Assembly (NCBI RefSeq): GCF_000834635.1
Contig: NZ_JXQV01000009.1
Span: 62,001-126,000, forward strand
Direction of reading: 5' to 3'
From: Agrobacterium tumefaciens
Lineage (GTDB): Bacteria; Pseudomonadota; Alphaproteobacteria; Rhizobiales; Rhizobiaceae
Length of the DNA stretch: 64,000 bases
The translations under genes were made by a program, and so were the position numbers. How positions within the stretch are numbered: the first letter of the stretch is position 1; each line of letters starts with the position of its first letter. The notes under the pieces are model-generated. The model was not told the DNA's origin. It searched no databases and saw nothing but the letters and a program-made list of their open reading frames with translations. This document shows, piece after piece, positions 49,359-59,616 of the stretch.

Positions 49359-50261
49359 ATGCCTATGCCGTTAGACTGGGACAAACTGCGCATATTTCAT
49401 GCGGCTGCCGAAGCTGGATCTTTCACCCATGCAGCAGATAAGCTGCACCTTTCGCAATCGGCCATCAGCCGTCAGGTCAGCGCGCTTGAGCAGGATGTCG
49501 GCGTCAAGCTGTTCCACCGCCATGCGCGCGGCCTTATCCTGACCGAACAGGGCGAGTTGCTCTACCGCACCGCGCACGACGTTCTGCTGAAGCTTGAAAC
49601 GGTCAAGATGCAGCTAACCGAAACGACGGAGAAGCCGAGCGGCAAATTGCGCGTCACCACTACCGTTGGCCTTGGCCAGGGATGGCTGACGGACAAGGTG
49701 CAGGAGTTCCTGCAGCTTTATCCCGAAATGTCGATCCAGCTCATTCTCGACAATGAAGAGCTGGATGTGAACATGCGCCACGCAGACTGCGCAATTCGCC
49801 TGCGCCAGCCGCAGCAGTCCGATCTGATCCAGCGCAAGCTGTTTACCGTGCACATGCACGTCTATGCAGCCCCCTCCTACATCAACCGCTATGGCGAGCC
49901 TCAGTCCATCGAGGATCTGGATAACCACAAGGTCATCTCGTTTGGAGAGCCAGCACCGAACTATCTTCTTGATGTGAACTGGCTGGAAAATGCCGGGCGC
50001 TCATCCGATAATACCCGCCTTGCGCATTTACAGATCAACAGCCAGACATCCATCAAGCGCGCCTGCCTGCTGGGCATCGGCATCGCCTGCCTGCCGGACT
50101 ATATTGTTGGCCGCGACCCCGGCCTTATCCAGCTTTCCCTGCCCGCAGATATTCCGTCGTTCGATACCTATTTCTGCTACCCAGATGAATTGAAGAATGC
50201 AGCCAAGCTGAAAGTCTTCCGGGATTTCGTTGTTGCCAAGGCGCGCAACTGGAATTTCTGA
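49359..50261 (+). CDS. lsrB: LysR-family regulator LsrB/VtlR
   Basis: A 300-residue LysR protein: N-terminal HTH 'GSFTHAADKLHLSQSAISRQ' and an effector domain with 'LRVTTTVGLGQGWLTDKVQE'. Sequence style, length and position after trxB match LsrB of Sinorhizobium and VtlR of Brucella and Agrobacterium, which affect LPS and oxidative-stress genes and control AbcR small RNAs. Here two AbcR-like RNAs lie directly downstream, with a LysR-type box at 50597-50609. The symbol is assigned on resemblance plus context. Confidence 0.92.
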   Translation: MPMPLDWDKLRIFHAAAEAGSFTHAADKLHLSQSAISRQVSALEQDVGVKLFHRHARGLILTEQGELLYRTAHDVLLKLETVKMQLTETTEKPSGKLRVTTTVGLGQGWLTDKVQEFLQLYPEMSIQLILDNEELDVNMRHADCAIRLRQPQQSDLIQRKLFTVHMHVYAAPSYINRYGEPQSIEDLDNHKVISFGEPAPNYLLDVNWLENAGRSSDNTRLAHLQINSQTSIKRACLLGIGIACLPDYIVGRDPGLIQLSLPADIPSFDTYFCYPDELKNAAKLKVFRDFVVAKARNWNF

Positions 50262-50413
50262 TACCAAAAATTCGTATTTATCGTTTTGAAACAGAGAATT
50301 AGCAGGCAATTCAGCCTTGCTGGCCTATGTCATTGTGTAAAGCAATGCGAAATAAATATGACAAGATTTCCGAGCGATGCGTGAGGCGCAGGGCTGGCCT
50401 GCACAAAAAACAG

Positions 50414-50442
50414 TTGAACGATGCCCAAATAAGCATCATATC
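50414..50442 (+). promoter_or_regulatory. Predicted promoter of abcR1
   Basis: TTGAAC at 50414-50419 and CATATC at 50437-50442 with a 17-bp spacer. The predicted start near 50450 gives an RNA of about 118 nt, which fits the known size of AbcR1. Confidence 0.6.
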
Positions 50443-50449
50443 GCACACA

Positions 50450-50567
50450 GCTGATGCACACGGCGGCTTTTCCTCCCAGTTCCGCCGCGTCAGCTGTTCC
50501 CCTCTGGAGGTTTTTTAACCTTCACACTTATAAGGGCCCTGGAGTAATCCGGTGGCCCTCTTTTTTT
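50450..50567 (+). ncRNA. abcR1: AbcR1-type trans-acting small RNA (alpha-r15 family)
   Basis: A 5' hairpin (CGGCGG...CCGCCG) exposes a CU-rich loop (TCCTCCC). Next is a single-stranded anti-SD motif TTCCCCTCTGGAGG at 50497-50510, then a terminator hairpin (AGGGCC...GGCCCT, 50533-50559) with seven T. The second copy downstream shares 22 identical bases around the anti-SD motif. AbcR RNAs act with Hfq to block ribosome sites of ABC-transporter and other uptake mRNAs. Order, position behind lsrB and terminators support the call; 5' ends are predicted. Confidence 0.88.
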
Positions 50568-50596
50568 ACCCGCAATAATTTTCTTCTGAACAACCG

Positions 50597-50609
50597 TTTG
50601 TTGAACAAA
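50597..50609. promoter_or_regulatory. LysR-type box upstream of abcR2 (putative LsrB/VtlR site)
   Basis: TTTGTT-G-AACAAA is a perfect inverted repeat with T-N11-A geometry, the standard LysR operator form. It ends 5 bp before the predicted -35 box of abcR2, the position expected for an activator. VtlR is known to activate abcR2 in Brucella; binding here is inferred. Confidence 0.6.
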
Positions 50610-50614
50610 TGGCC

Positions 50615-50643
50615 CTTGTTCTTGAACGCTTGCAATTCCATAT
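50615..50643 (+). promoter_or_regulatory. Predicted promoter of abcR2
   Basis: CTTGTT at 50615-50620 and CCATAT at 50638-50643 with a 17-bp spacer, close to the rhizobial consensus CTTGAC-N17-CTATAT. Predicted start near 50650. Confidence 0.6.
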
Positions 50644-50649
50644 TCTCTA

Positions 50650-50749
50650 AAGCTGTAGCGGGCTCCTGTTGGCCCCATCAGCTGTTCCCCTCTGGAGGTC
50701 TCGACCTTCAAACTGTCAGGCCGCGGAGAAATCCAGCGGCCTTTTTTTT
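50650..50749 (+). ncRNA. abcR2: AbcR2-type trans-acting small RNA (alpha-r15 family)
   Basis: The second of two tandem AbcR-like RNAs, about 100 nt. It repeats the anti-SD motif TTCCCCTCTGGAGG (50685-50698) within 22 bases identical to abcR1, and ends in GGCCGC...GCGGCC with eight T. Its 5' part differs from abcR1, so targets may differ. It has its own promoter and a LysR box. Confidence 0.87.
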
Positions 50750-50805
50750 GGCCTGGGAAGCCCGGGGAAAGAAATTTGCGCCCTGCCCTTGATATCGATC
50801 ATGCC

Positions 50806-50819
50806 CGATATAAATATCG
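50806..50819. promoter_or_regulatory. Palindromic operator candidate for the ArsR-type regulator
   Basis: CGATAT-AA-ATATCG is a perfect inverted repeat about 25 bp before the regulator's ATG. It overlaps a plausible -10 region, and TTGATA at 50789 could be the -35. Further GATAT half-sites lie around it. Autorepression is likely. Confidence 0.55.
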
Positions 50820-50844
50820 TAATGGACAGATATACGAGAAAGAT

Positions 50845-51135
50845 ATGAACCACGAAGACGCCTTGAAGGCCATTGCTCATCCGGTTCGGTTGAAGTTTCT
50901 GGAATGGCTGAAGCAGCCGGAACAGCACTTCAATCAGGCACATCCTTTTACAATGGGCGTGTGCGCGCACCAGTTCGAGATATCGGGCCTATCGCAATCA
51001 ACAGTCTCGTCCCACCTCGCTGCCCTGCAGGCAGCCGGGCTGGTCAGATCGCGAAAGGTTGGGCAGTGGAATTTTTATGAGCGTGACGAGGACAATATCT
51101 CCCAGTTTCTCAGCTATCTGAACCAGAAGCTTTAA
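50845..51135 (+). CDS. ArsR-family winged-helix regulator
   Basis: A 96-residue regulator: 'ALKAIAHPVRLKFLEWLK' and the recognition helix 'GLSQSTVSSHLAALQAAGLV', then the wing 'RKVGQWNFYERD'. There is no metal-binding ELCVC motif; a single Cys in 'MGVCAHQFE' just before the recognition region could sense thiol-reactive compounds. The ATG at 50845 gives the usual length. It is 48 bp upstream of the Old Yellow Enzyme gene, so it probably controls it. Confidence 0.88.
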   Translation: MNHEDALKAIAHPVRLKFLEWLKQPEQHFNQAHPFTMGVCAHQFEISGLSQSTVSSHLAALQAAGLVRSRKVGQWNFYERDEDNISQFLSYLNQKL

Positions 51136-51183
51136 GCGCGCCTATTTCGGCGCTCTCGACCTCCAAGAAGAGAAAGCAATTTC

Positions 51184-52296
51184 ATGACAAAACTGTTCGA
51201 ACCGGCACAGGCTGGCGATATTTCCCTGGCAAACCGCGTCGTCATGGCCCCTTTGACGCGCAACCGCTCCCCGGGCGCCATTCCTAACAACCTGAACGCC
51301 ACCTATTACGAGCAGCGCGCGACGGCTGGTCTGATCGTGACTGAAGGCACACCCGTTTCCCAGCAGGGACAGGGCTATGCGGATGTTCCCGGCCTTTACA
51401 AGCAGGAATCCATCAATGGCTGGAAGGCCGTGACCGAGGGTGTTCACAAGGCTGGCGGCAAGATTGTCGCGCAGATCTGGCACGTTGGCCGCGTCTCGCA
51501 CACATCGCTCCAGCCCCACGGCGGCCAGCCGGTTGCACCATCTGCCATCAGGGCCAATTCCAAGACCTACATCATCAATGATGACGGCACCGGCACCTTC
51601 GCCGAGACGTCCGAACCACGCGAACTGGGCCTCAGCGAAATTCCGGTCGTTCTGGATGATTTCCGCAAGGGCGCCCGCGCGGCCATCGATGCCGGTTTTG
51701 ACGGCGTCGAAATCCACGCGGCCAATGGCTACCTGATCGATCAGTTCCTGAAGTCCGGCACCAACCAGCGTACCGATGAATATGGCGGCTCGATCGAAAA
51801 CCGCGCACGCTTCCTGCTCGAAATCGTTGACGTGGTGGCCAAGGAAATCGGCGCAGGCCGCACAGGCGTTCGCCTCTCCCCGGTCACACCTGCCAACGAC
51901 ATTTTCGAAGCAGAGCCTCAGCCGCTGTTCGAATATGTTGCACGCGAACTGGGTGGCCGCGGTCTTGCCTTCATCCACGTGATCGAAGGTGCAACGGGTG
52001 GCCCGCGTGATTTCAAGCAGGGCGACCAGCCCTTCGATTATGATGCACTGAAAGCGGCCTATACCAGTGCCGGCGGCAAGGGCCTGTGGATCGCAAACAA
52101 CGGTTACGACCGTGAAACAGCCATCAGCGCGACGGACAGCGGCAAGGTTGATGCGGTTGCCTTCGGCAAGGCGTTCATCTCCAACCCGGATCTGGTGCAG
52201 CGCCTGAAGGACAACGCACCGCTCAACGAGCCGAACCAGCAGACGTTCTATGGCGGCGGCGCAGAAGGCTACACCGACTACCCGGCGCTTGCCTAA
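51184..52296 (+). CDS. nemA: Old Yellow Enzyme family alkene reductase (NemA/NerA-like)
   Basis: A 370-residue FMN (beta/alpha)8-barrel: 'RVVMAPLTRNRSPGAIPNNL', the substrate-binding 'AQIWHVGRVSH', 'GFDGVEIHAANGYLIDQFL' and the C-terminal 'FYGGGAEGYTDYPALA'. It is very like NerA, the glyceryl-trinitrate reductase of Agrobacterium radiobacter, and NemA. It reduces activated C=C bonds and nitrate esters with NAD(P)H. The ArsR-type gene just upstream probably senses the electrophiles it removes. A hairpin follows the stop. Confidence 0.95.
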   Translation: MTKLFEPAQAGDISLANRVVMAPLTRNRSPGAIPNNLNATYYEQRATAGLIVTEGTPVSQQGQGYADVPGLYKQESINGWKAVTEGVHKAGGKIVAQIWHVGRVSHTSLQPHGGQPVAPSAIRANSKTYIINDDGTGTFAETSEPRELGLSEIPVVLDDFRKGARAAIDAGFDGVEIHAANGYLIDQFLKSGTNQRTDEYGGSIENRARFLLEIVDVVAKEIGAGRTGVRLSPVTPANDIFEAEPQPLFEYVARELGGRGLAFIHVIEGATGGPRDFKQGDQPFDYDALKAAYTSAGGKGLWIANNGYDRETAISATDSGKVDAVAFGKAFISNPDLVQRLKDNAPLNEPNQQTFYGGGAEGYTDYPALA

Positions 52297-52304
52297 CTCG
52301 AAAA

Positions 52305-52333
52305 GTGCCACGCACGCATTGCGTGCGTGGCAC
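52305..52333 (+). terminator. Hairpin after the Old Yellow Enzyme gene
   Basis: GTGCCACGCACGC pairs with GCGTGCGTGGCAC (13 bp, 3-nt loop). There is no clear T-run, so it may stabilise the 3' end or terminate between this gene and the convergent GT8 gene. Confidence 0.6.
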
Positions 52334-52340
52334 CTGAACC

Positions 52341-53201
52341 TTATAACAGCCGAAGTCTTCTTTTAATTGAGTATCTGATGCGCTTCATTCTTTTGTACCA
52401 GACCGACTGAAGCGGCTTGTTAGCCCACGGTGTAGCTTTTCTATATTGTAAATATAAGTGTTTCGCCGGATGGCGGCACTGCACCGAGTTAGGCTTTTCG
52501 TGAGTAAAATGGAGAACAGCCACTTGGGAGAGATCACCTTGGCCAGGATTGTTCCACTCGGAGCCAAGAGGTAAAAATCTGCCTGATAATGCTATATTGA
52601 GCGCGTCTTGATCAAAAAACTTTAGCAATGATGTTTTTTCAAGCGCAGTAGCGATACATTTCTCTGATACGCGGTCACGGCGCCAATTTTCGACATCGAC
52701 CAGAAGGACACCAGAATTCAACGTCTTGGTTGAGGCATCGAGTTCTAAACGTAATGCTACGTCCGTAGACACCCCGCCGCATGCGGCAACGGGAAATTGC
52801 TGCAAGTTGATCGAAAGTAATGAACGAAGACTGCGGAGAATGAGGATATCGGCGTCCAGATAAAGAATTCTTCCGTGCGCGACATTAAGCAATTCTGGCA
52901 GAAGCAATCGTGCATAAATAGCCCTGCTCCAGTTACTATTTGTTGGTAAAAAGCTTATTTTTGCGATCTCGGATGCAGTCAAGTCTTTAAAATCAATAGT
53001 GTAGGGACGTGCGCACTCGCGAAGCTTATCCTTGTCGCGCAACCTTAAGTCGTCGCAAACGACTACTAATTTATAATTCTCGACCTCACCGTTCGCAACC
53101 AGGCTTTTGAGCATTACGCCGGCTAGTTCAACAAAGCCTCTGTCAATGACAGTGACAATGTAAACATCGTGACCTAAAAATTCGTTTTCATATTCTGGCA
53201 C
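52341..53201 (-). CDS. GT8-family glycosyltransferase
   Basis: About 286 residues of the glycogenin/LgtC type: 'VYIVTVIDRGFVELAGVMLK', the Mn2+ site DxD in 'ILYLDADILIL', 'TLNSGVLLVDVENWRRD', 'FFDQDALNIAL' and a basic C-terminal tail that may bind the membrane. A GTG at 53201 is preferred (GGGATG upstream); the frame is open to a TTG at 53243. The gene is much more AT-rich than both neighbours and stands alone, which suggests recent acquisition. It probably adds a hexose to a surface glycan. Confidence 0.88.
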   Translation of the reverse strand: MPEYENEFLGHDVYIVTVIDRGFVELAGVMLKSLVANGEVENYKLVVVCDDLRLRDKDKLRECARPYTIDFKDLTASEIAKISFLPTNSNWSRAIYARLLLPELLNVAHGRILYLDADILILRSLRSLLSINLQQFPVAACGGVSTDVALRLELDASTKTLNSGVLLVDVENWRRDRVSEKCIATALEKTSLLKFFDQDALNIALSGRFLPLGSEWNNPGQGDLSQVAVLHFTHEKPNSVQCRHPAKHLYLQYRKATPWANKPLQSVWYKRMKRIRYSIKRRLRLL

Positions 53202-53330
53202 GCAGATACATCCCGATTGGTGGCAAACTTGCCTATATCGCAAAGTCGGCTCACATCAACCAACGGATCGCGAAATATCTGCGAACTTGCATGAATAGTC
53301 GATACCACAGAAATGCTGGCGCCCGCTCCG

Positions 53331-53591
53331 TCACTCAGCCGAAGTCCCTGCGCGGTCCACCACTTCGGCCTCTGGCCTGTCACCGCCAAGGCTGTGTTCC
53401 ACATGCCAGCGGCCGCGTTCATCCTGATAGTAGATTTCTTCGTCTTCACCACCCACCTGCTGTTCGGCAGCGGCAATGCGGGCTGCCTGAACGGCGTCGG
53501 AGTGGGATGGAAATGCCTCGGAATAAGCGCCGCTCATTCGGTAGGCCCAGCCTCCATCATGCTCAACAATCTCGTAGACCACTTTGGTCAT
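53331..53591 (-). CDS. DUF2188-domain protein
   Basis: An 86-residue protein: 'YEIVEHDGGWAYRMSGAYSE', 'FPSHSDAVQAARIAAAEQQV' and 'IYYQDERGRWHVEHS' match the small DUF2188 fold, found in short stress-associated proteins of unknown function. The ATG at 53591 has AGGAGGAAG upstream; the frame extends 27 codons further without a better start. Confidence 0.85.
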   Translation of the reverse strand: MTKVVYEIVEHDGGWAYRMSGAYSEAFPSHSDAVQAARIAAAEQQVGGEDEEIYYQDERGRWHVEHSLGGDRPEAEVVDRAGTSAE

Positions 53592-53778
53592 GCGCACTTC
53601 CTCCTGATAGATTGAAGGAGCGTGGCAACCTTTGCCGCTAACGTGCATTTGAAGAACGAGATCGCGGCACAATCGCCAGGTCCTTGAACACCACTATCCT
53701 ACCAAATCGCCCAATGTGCAAATGTCACATCTTGCCGCAGCATTGGTTTTGATCAGTCCATGATACGGAAGGCCGAAT

Positions 53779-54894
53779 ATGTCGATTGCCACCAGGCTGA
53801 AACAGGAGCGTATGCTGCTTGCAGCCGTGCCTTGCGCCATTGCCGCTTATTTCGCCGAGCATATGGTGATGGAGCAAAGCAAGACGCTGTCCTTTATCGT
53901 CGCCACAGCGCTGATCGGGGTCATTATTCTGGTGTCGATGCGGGTTGCCCATCATGCCGAAATTCTGGCGACCAAGGTGGGAGACCCCTATGGCACGATG
54001 ATCCTGACGCTTTCTGCCGTGGCCGTAGAGGTGCTGATCCTGGCCATCATCATGCAGGAATCCACCTCGCCCACTCTGGTGCGCGATACGATCTATTCCG
54101 CCGTGATGATCGACATCAACGGCATTCTCGGCATTGCCGCACTGCTGGGCGGCCTTCGCCACGGCGAACAGCCTTACAATGACGATTCGGCGCGCACCTA
54201 TGTCGTGATGATTCTGACCGCCATGGGTATCTCGATGATCGTGCCGGAATTCATTCCGCAGGCGAAGTGGCACTATTATTCAATCTTCACCATCGGTGCG
54301 ATGATTACGCTCTATGCGCTGTTCCTGAAGATGCAGGTCGGTCCACACAGCTACTTCTTCAGCTACAGCTATCCGCGCAACGAGCGCAAGAAATCCGCCG
54401 CCGAGCAGCAGCAAGAAGCGGATGAGCACGATGAAAATGGCCCCGCCTCCTACTCGATTGCCATCATTCTGATCGGCGTCGTCATCATCGGCGCGTTGGC
54501 GGAATTCATGTCGACATTCCTCAGCAACGGGCTGGAAGGCAGCGGCGCGCCGCTGGCATTGATGGCCGTTGTGGTGGCCACGATATCGGCAGCACCGGAA
54601 ATCATGACGGCCATGCGCTCTGCCCTTCGCAACCGCATGCAGTCGGTCGTCAACATCGCCATGGGCGCATCGCTATCCACCGTCATCCTCACCGTGCCGG
54701 TCATGGAGGGCATTGCGCTTTACACCGGTCAGCCCTTCATCATGGCCATGACGCCGGTGCAGACTGTGATGGTCTTCATCACCCTGTTCGCCGCCGCTAT
54801 CAACCTCAACGACGGTGAGACGAACGCCATTGAGGGCATGACGCACTTCATTCTGTTCGCAGCCTTCGTGATGCTGCTGTTTTTGGGGCTATGA
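53779..54894 (+). CDS. chaA: Calcium/proton antiporter (ChaA-like, CaCA superfamily)
   Basis: A 371-residue membrane protein with about eleven helices and the two inverted CaCA repeats. The first is 'GDPYGTMILTLSAVAVEVLI' with the acidic residue needed for ion binding; the second is 'AVVVATISAAPEIMTAMRSA'. A charged loop rich in Glu, Gln and His (about residues 208-222) separates the halves. It would expel Ca2+ (and perhaps Na+ or K+) for H+ across the inner membrane. It ends at a bidirectional terminator. Confidence 0.9.
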   Translation: MSIATRLKQERMLLAAVPCAIAAYFAEHMVMEQSKTLSFIVATALIGVIILVSMRVAHHAEILATKVGDPYGTMILTLSAVAVEVLILAIIMQESTSPTLVRDTIYSAVMIDINGILGIAALLGGLRHGEQPYNDDSARTYVVMILTAMGISMIVPEFIPQAKWHYYSIFTIGAMITLYALFLKMQVGPHSYFFSYSYPRNERKKSAAEQQQEADEHDENGPASYSIAIILIGVVIIGALAEFMSTFLSNGLEGSGAPLALMAVVVATISAAPEIMTAMRSALRNRMQSVVNIAMGASLSTVILTVPVMEGIALYTGQPFIMAMTPVQTVMVFITLFAAAINLNDGETNAIEGMTHFILFAAFVMLLFLGL

Positions 54895-54898
54895 ATCA

Positions 54899-54926
54899 AA
54901 AAGGCCCGGTCTAGACCGGGCCTTCG
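54899..54926. terminator. Bidirectional terminator between chaA-like gene and aatA
   Basis: A perfect 24-bp palindrome centred on AAGGCCCGGTCTAGACCGGG with CCTT at its end (54901-54924), flanked by A-run and T-rich sequence, between convergent stops. Confidence 0.8.
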
Positions 54927-54943
54927 ATATTAGAAAATCGCGA

Positions 54944-57269
<2,326 letters not shown>

Positions 57270-57464
57270 ACGCTGTTTAAACCCCGTTAACCACTGCCTT
57301 GATATGGCCACAATAAATACGCCGGACGGTCCGATTTCGGTCTCCATGGCGTCCACTTCCAAGCCAATTTTAAAGCCTCGTCGCGCAATCTGATTGCAGC
57401 GACGCATGACTTCCATTTCTTAAAAAAATTCGACACGCAACGACGTGCAACAGGGACCGCAACG

Positions 57465-57776
57465 ATGTTTCTCAATGATCGGAAGTCTGCAGACCGGCTG
57501 AGAATGCAACGGATACTTTTCACGCTATGGATGGCGCTGGCCGCCCTTATCGTGATGATCACCATGGCAGCCGGGCTGGCCACATCATCCCATGCCGCTG
57601 AAATGGTAGATCCCATCCACACATCCGCCATTGCCGCCGCCCCCATCTCCCAGGCATCCGACCGCATATTCGTCATCGTCCTTCTGGTCACAGGTTTTGC
57701 GACCCTGGCCGTTGGTGGCATCATGCTGACAGTGAACAGCATTCGCGAGACATTCCAGCGCCAGCGCCGCGACTGA
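57465..57776 (+). CDS. Small two-helix membrane protein, unknown
   Basis: A 103-residue protein I do not recognise. Two hydrophobic segments ('LFTLWMALAALIVMITMAAG' and 'FVIVLLVTGFATLAVGGIML') flank a short probably periplasmic loop; the C-terminus 'NSIRETFQRQRRD' is basic and cytoplasmic. The first segment could be a signal peptide (cleavage at 'SSHAAE'). ATG 57465 has AGGGACC upstream; ATG 57504 is an alternative. Confidence 0.65.
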   Translation: MFLNDRKSADRLRMQRILFTLWMALAALIVMITMAAGLATSSHAAEMVDPIHTSAIAAAPISQASDRIFVIVLLVTGFATLAVGGIMLTVNSIRETFQRQRRD

Positions 57777-57901
57777 TCGGCCCGCTTCGAACCATCTGCA
57801 AAGGCCCCTCGCCTGTTCTTGCCGTGGCAATTCTTAGCTGATAGATCAGCGCCACGTTGAAAAGGGTTATGCGGTCGCACGGCCCCTGCTTTTGGTGACC
57901 C

Positions 57902-58798
57902 ATGACCCGCATTCAAGCCAATCTCGTTCTCTTGCTCGCCGCTGCGATCTGGGGTGGCGGCTTCGTGGCGCAATCCACCGCCATGGATACGATTGGCCCG
58001 CTATGGTTTGTAGGTCTGCGCTTTGCCATTGCCGCATTTGCCGTGCTGCCCTTCGCGATGATGGAAACCCGCCGCTTGAAGTCACCGCCGAGCCGGGGCG
58101 AGTTCAAGGCGTTCATTCTCGTCGGTCTTGCCCTCCTCATGGGAGCAACCACCCAGCAGGTCGGGCTGTTGACGACATCCGTCACCAATTCCAGTTTCCT
58201 CACCGCCCTCTATGTCATCTTCGTGCCGGTCATCGCCGTCGTCATTTACCGACGCTACCCGCATTGGGTCGTCTGGCCCGGCGCGTTGATGATGCTGTGC
58301 GGTATTTTTCTCCTGTCGGGAGGAAGCATGAGCAGCCTGACCACCGGCGACATGCTGAGCATCGTCTGCGCCTTCTTCTGGGCAATCCAGATCACGCTGG
58401 CGGGGCGGTTCGTCATGCAAAGCAACCGGCCCCTTGCACTCTCCTGCACACAGTTTGCCGTCTGTGCAGTGCTGAGCATGCTCGCGGGCGCTTTCGTGGA
58501 GCCTATCAACTACACGGCTATCGCATCCTCCATCTATGAGATCCTTTATGTCGGTCTCGTCTCCTCGGGCCTGGCTTTCGTGCTGCAAGTGATCGGTCAA
58601 CGCTATACGACAGCGCCTCAGGCCGCGATCTTTCTATCGTCCGAAGCCCTGTTTGGGGCCATGTTTGCGGCAATGTTCCTGCAGGAAAAAATTTCGCCCG
58701 CAGGCTATATTGGCTGCGCCATTATTTTCACCGCAATATTGCTGGTTGAACTGGTTCCTGAATTGTCAAAACGCAAAAACCCCACGGGCATTTCTTAA
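57902..58798 (+). CDS. DMT-superfamily (EamA) transporter
   Basis: A 298-residue protein with ten predicted helices made of two EamA repeats: 'LVLLLAAAIWGGGFVAQSTA' in the first, 'GDMLSIVCAFFWAIQITLAG' opening the second, and 'APQAAIFLSSEALFGAMFAA' near the end. It would export a metabolite such as an amino acid; substrate unknown. It follows the small membrane protein by 125 bp on the same strand. Confidence 0.92.
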   Translation: MTRIQANLVLLLAAAIWGGGFVAQSTAMDTIGPLWFVGLRFAIAAFAVLPFAMMETRRLKSPPSRGEFKAFILVGLALLMGATTQQVGLLTTSVTNSSFLTALYVIFVPVIAVVIYRRYPHWVVWPGALMMLCGIFLLSGGSMSSLTTGDMLSIVCAFFWAIQITLAGRFVMQSNRPLALSCTQFAVCAVLSMLAGAFVEPINYTAIASSIYEILYVGLVSSGLAFVLQVIGQRYTTAPQAAIFLSSEALFGAMFAAMFLQEKISPAGYIGCAIIFTAILLVELVPELSKRKNPTGIS

Positions 58799-59244
58799 AA
58801 TACACAGCTTCACGCGAACCTATACTCCGAAAAGCTTTACTCTTTTTGCGCGAAATTTTGTGTAAAATCCTATCGATTGCGATGTTTTCGTTTCACAACT
58901 GCTAAAGCACGAGAAAAAATCTGCTATTGGCCGCAAAAACGGCTTTGAAAGAGGTGAACGGGCGCGGAATATGGCACAAAAGTTTTGCTTGCCAATTTAG
59001 AATAAACACAGCAATCTGTTGCTGTTCAGGCGAGTTACGAGCATGGGAAGGCCTAAAAAACAAATGCCTCGGGGATAAAAACTCCGAGCGGCGGGGACAA
59101 AATAACGTTGATCAGAACGTCAAAAGCTTTCCACGCAAAGGTCCATATTCTCAACATTCAAAAACTGCCTGCCGTACGCCCTCACGGGCAAAACTGTAAT
59201 GCTGCCTGGAGCTGAACACGGGCAGAGCGAAAAGGACCTGATGC
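58799..59244. other. Long leader region upstream of the cold-shock gene
   Basis: About 445 bp, AT-richer than its surroundings. No convincing gene is seen; a 90-codon frame at 58927-59199 has no family look. Cold-shock genes often have long structured 5' leaders, so part of this is likely transcribed. Confidence 0.4.
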
Positions 59245-59460
59245 ATGGCCGAGACTGGCACCGTTAAATTCTTTAATACAGACAAGGGCTTCGGCTTCAT
59301 CAAACCAGACAATGGTGGCGCCGATATCTTTGTTCACATCTCTGCCGTACAGGCTTCTGGCCTGTCCGCTCTTTCGGAAAACCAGAAAGTAAGCTTCGAC
59401 ACTGAACCTGATCGTCGCGGCAAAGGACCAAAAGCAGTCAATCTCCAGATCGACGGCTAA
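59245..59460 (+). CDS. Cold-shock protein (CspA family)
   Basis: A 71-residue single OB-fold protein with RNP1 'KGFGFI' and RNP2 'DIFVHI' motifs, plus 'MAETGTVKFFNTDKGFGF' at the start. It binds single-stranded RNA/DNA and melts RNA structure at low temperature or in stationary phase. AAGGAC precedes the ATG, and a strong terminator follows. Confidence 0.95.
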   Translation: MAETGTVKFFNTDKGFGFIKPDNGGADIFVHISAVQASGLSALSENQKVSFDTEPDRRGKGPKAVNLQIDG

Positions 59461-59489
59461 CCTCTGACGACTTTCTATTCTCGTTGAAG

Positions 59490-59514
59490 CCCGGCAGGAA
59501 TGCCGGGTTTTTTT
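59490..59514 (+). terminator. Terminator of the cold-shock gene
   Basis: CCCGGCA / TGCCGGG stem with a GGAA tetraloop followed by seven T, 30 bp after the stop. Confidence 0.9.
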
Positions 59515-59616
59515 GATTTGCGGGCAGGAACACACAATGCCCACTGGCGGTTGAAACGCGCGACCCTGCCGTCGCGCGTGTCATACTCACGCAATTGCAA
59601 CCTTTTAGGCTGCCGA

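Noticed and set aside
58927-59199. 90-codon frame upstream of the cold-shock gene
   Set aside because: No SD of note, odd composition (many Cys, Asn and Lys) and no resemblance to known proteins; more likely leader or intergenic DNA.
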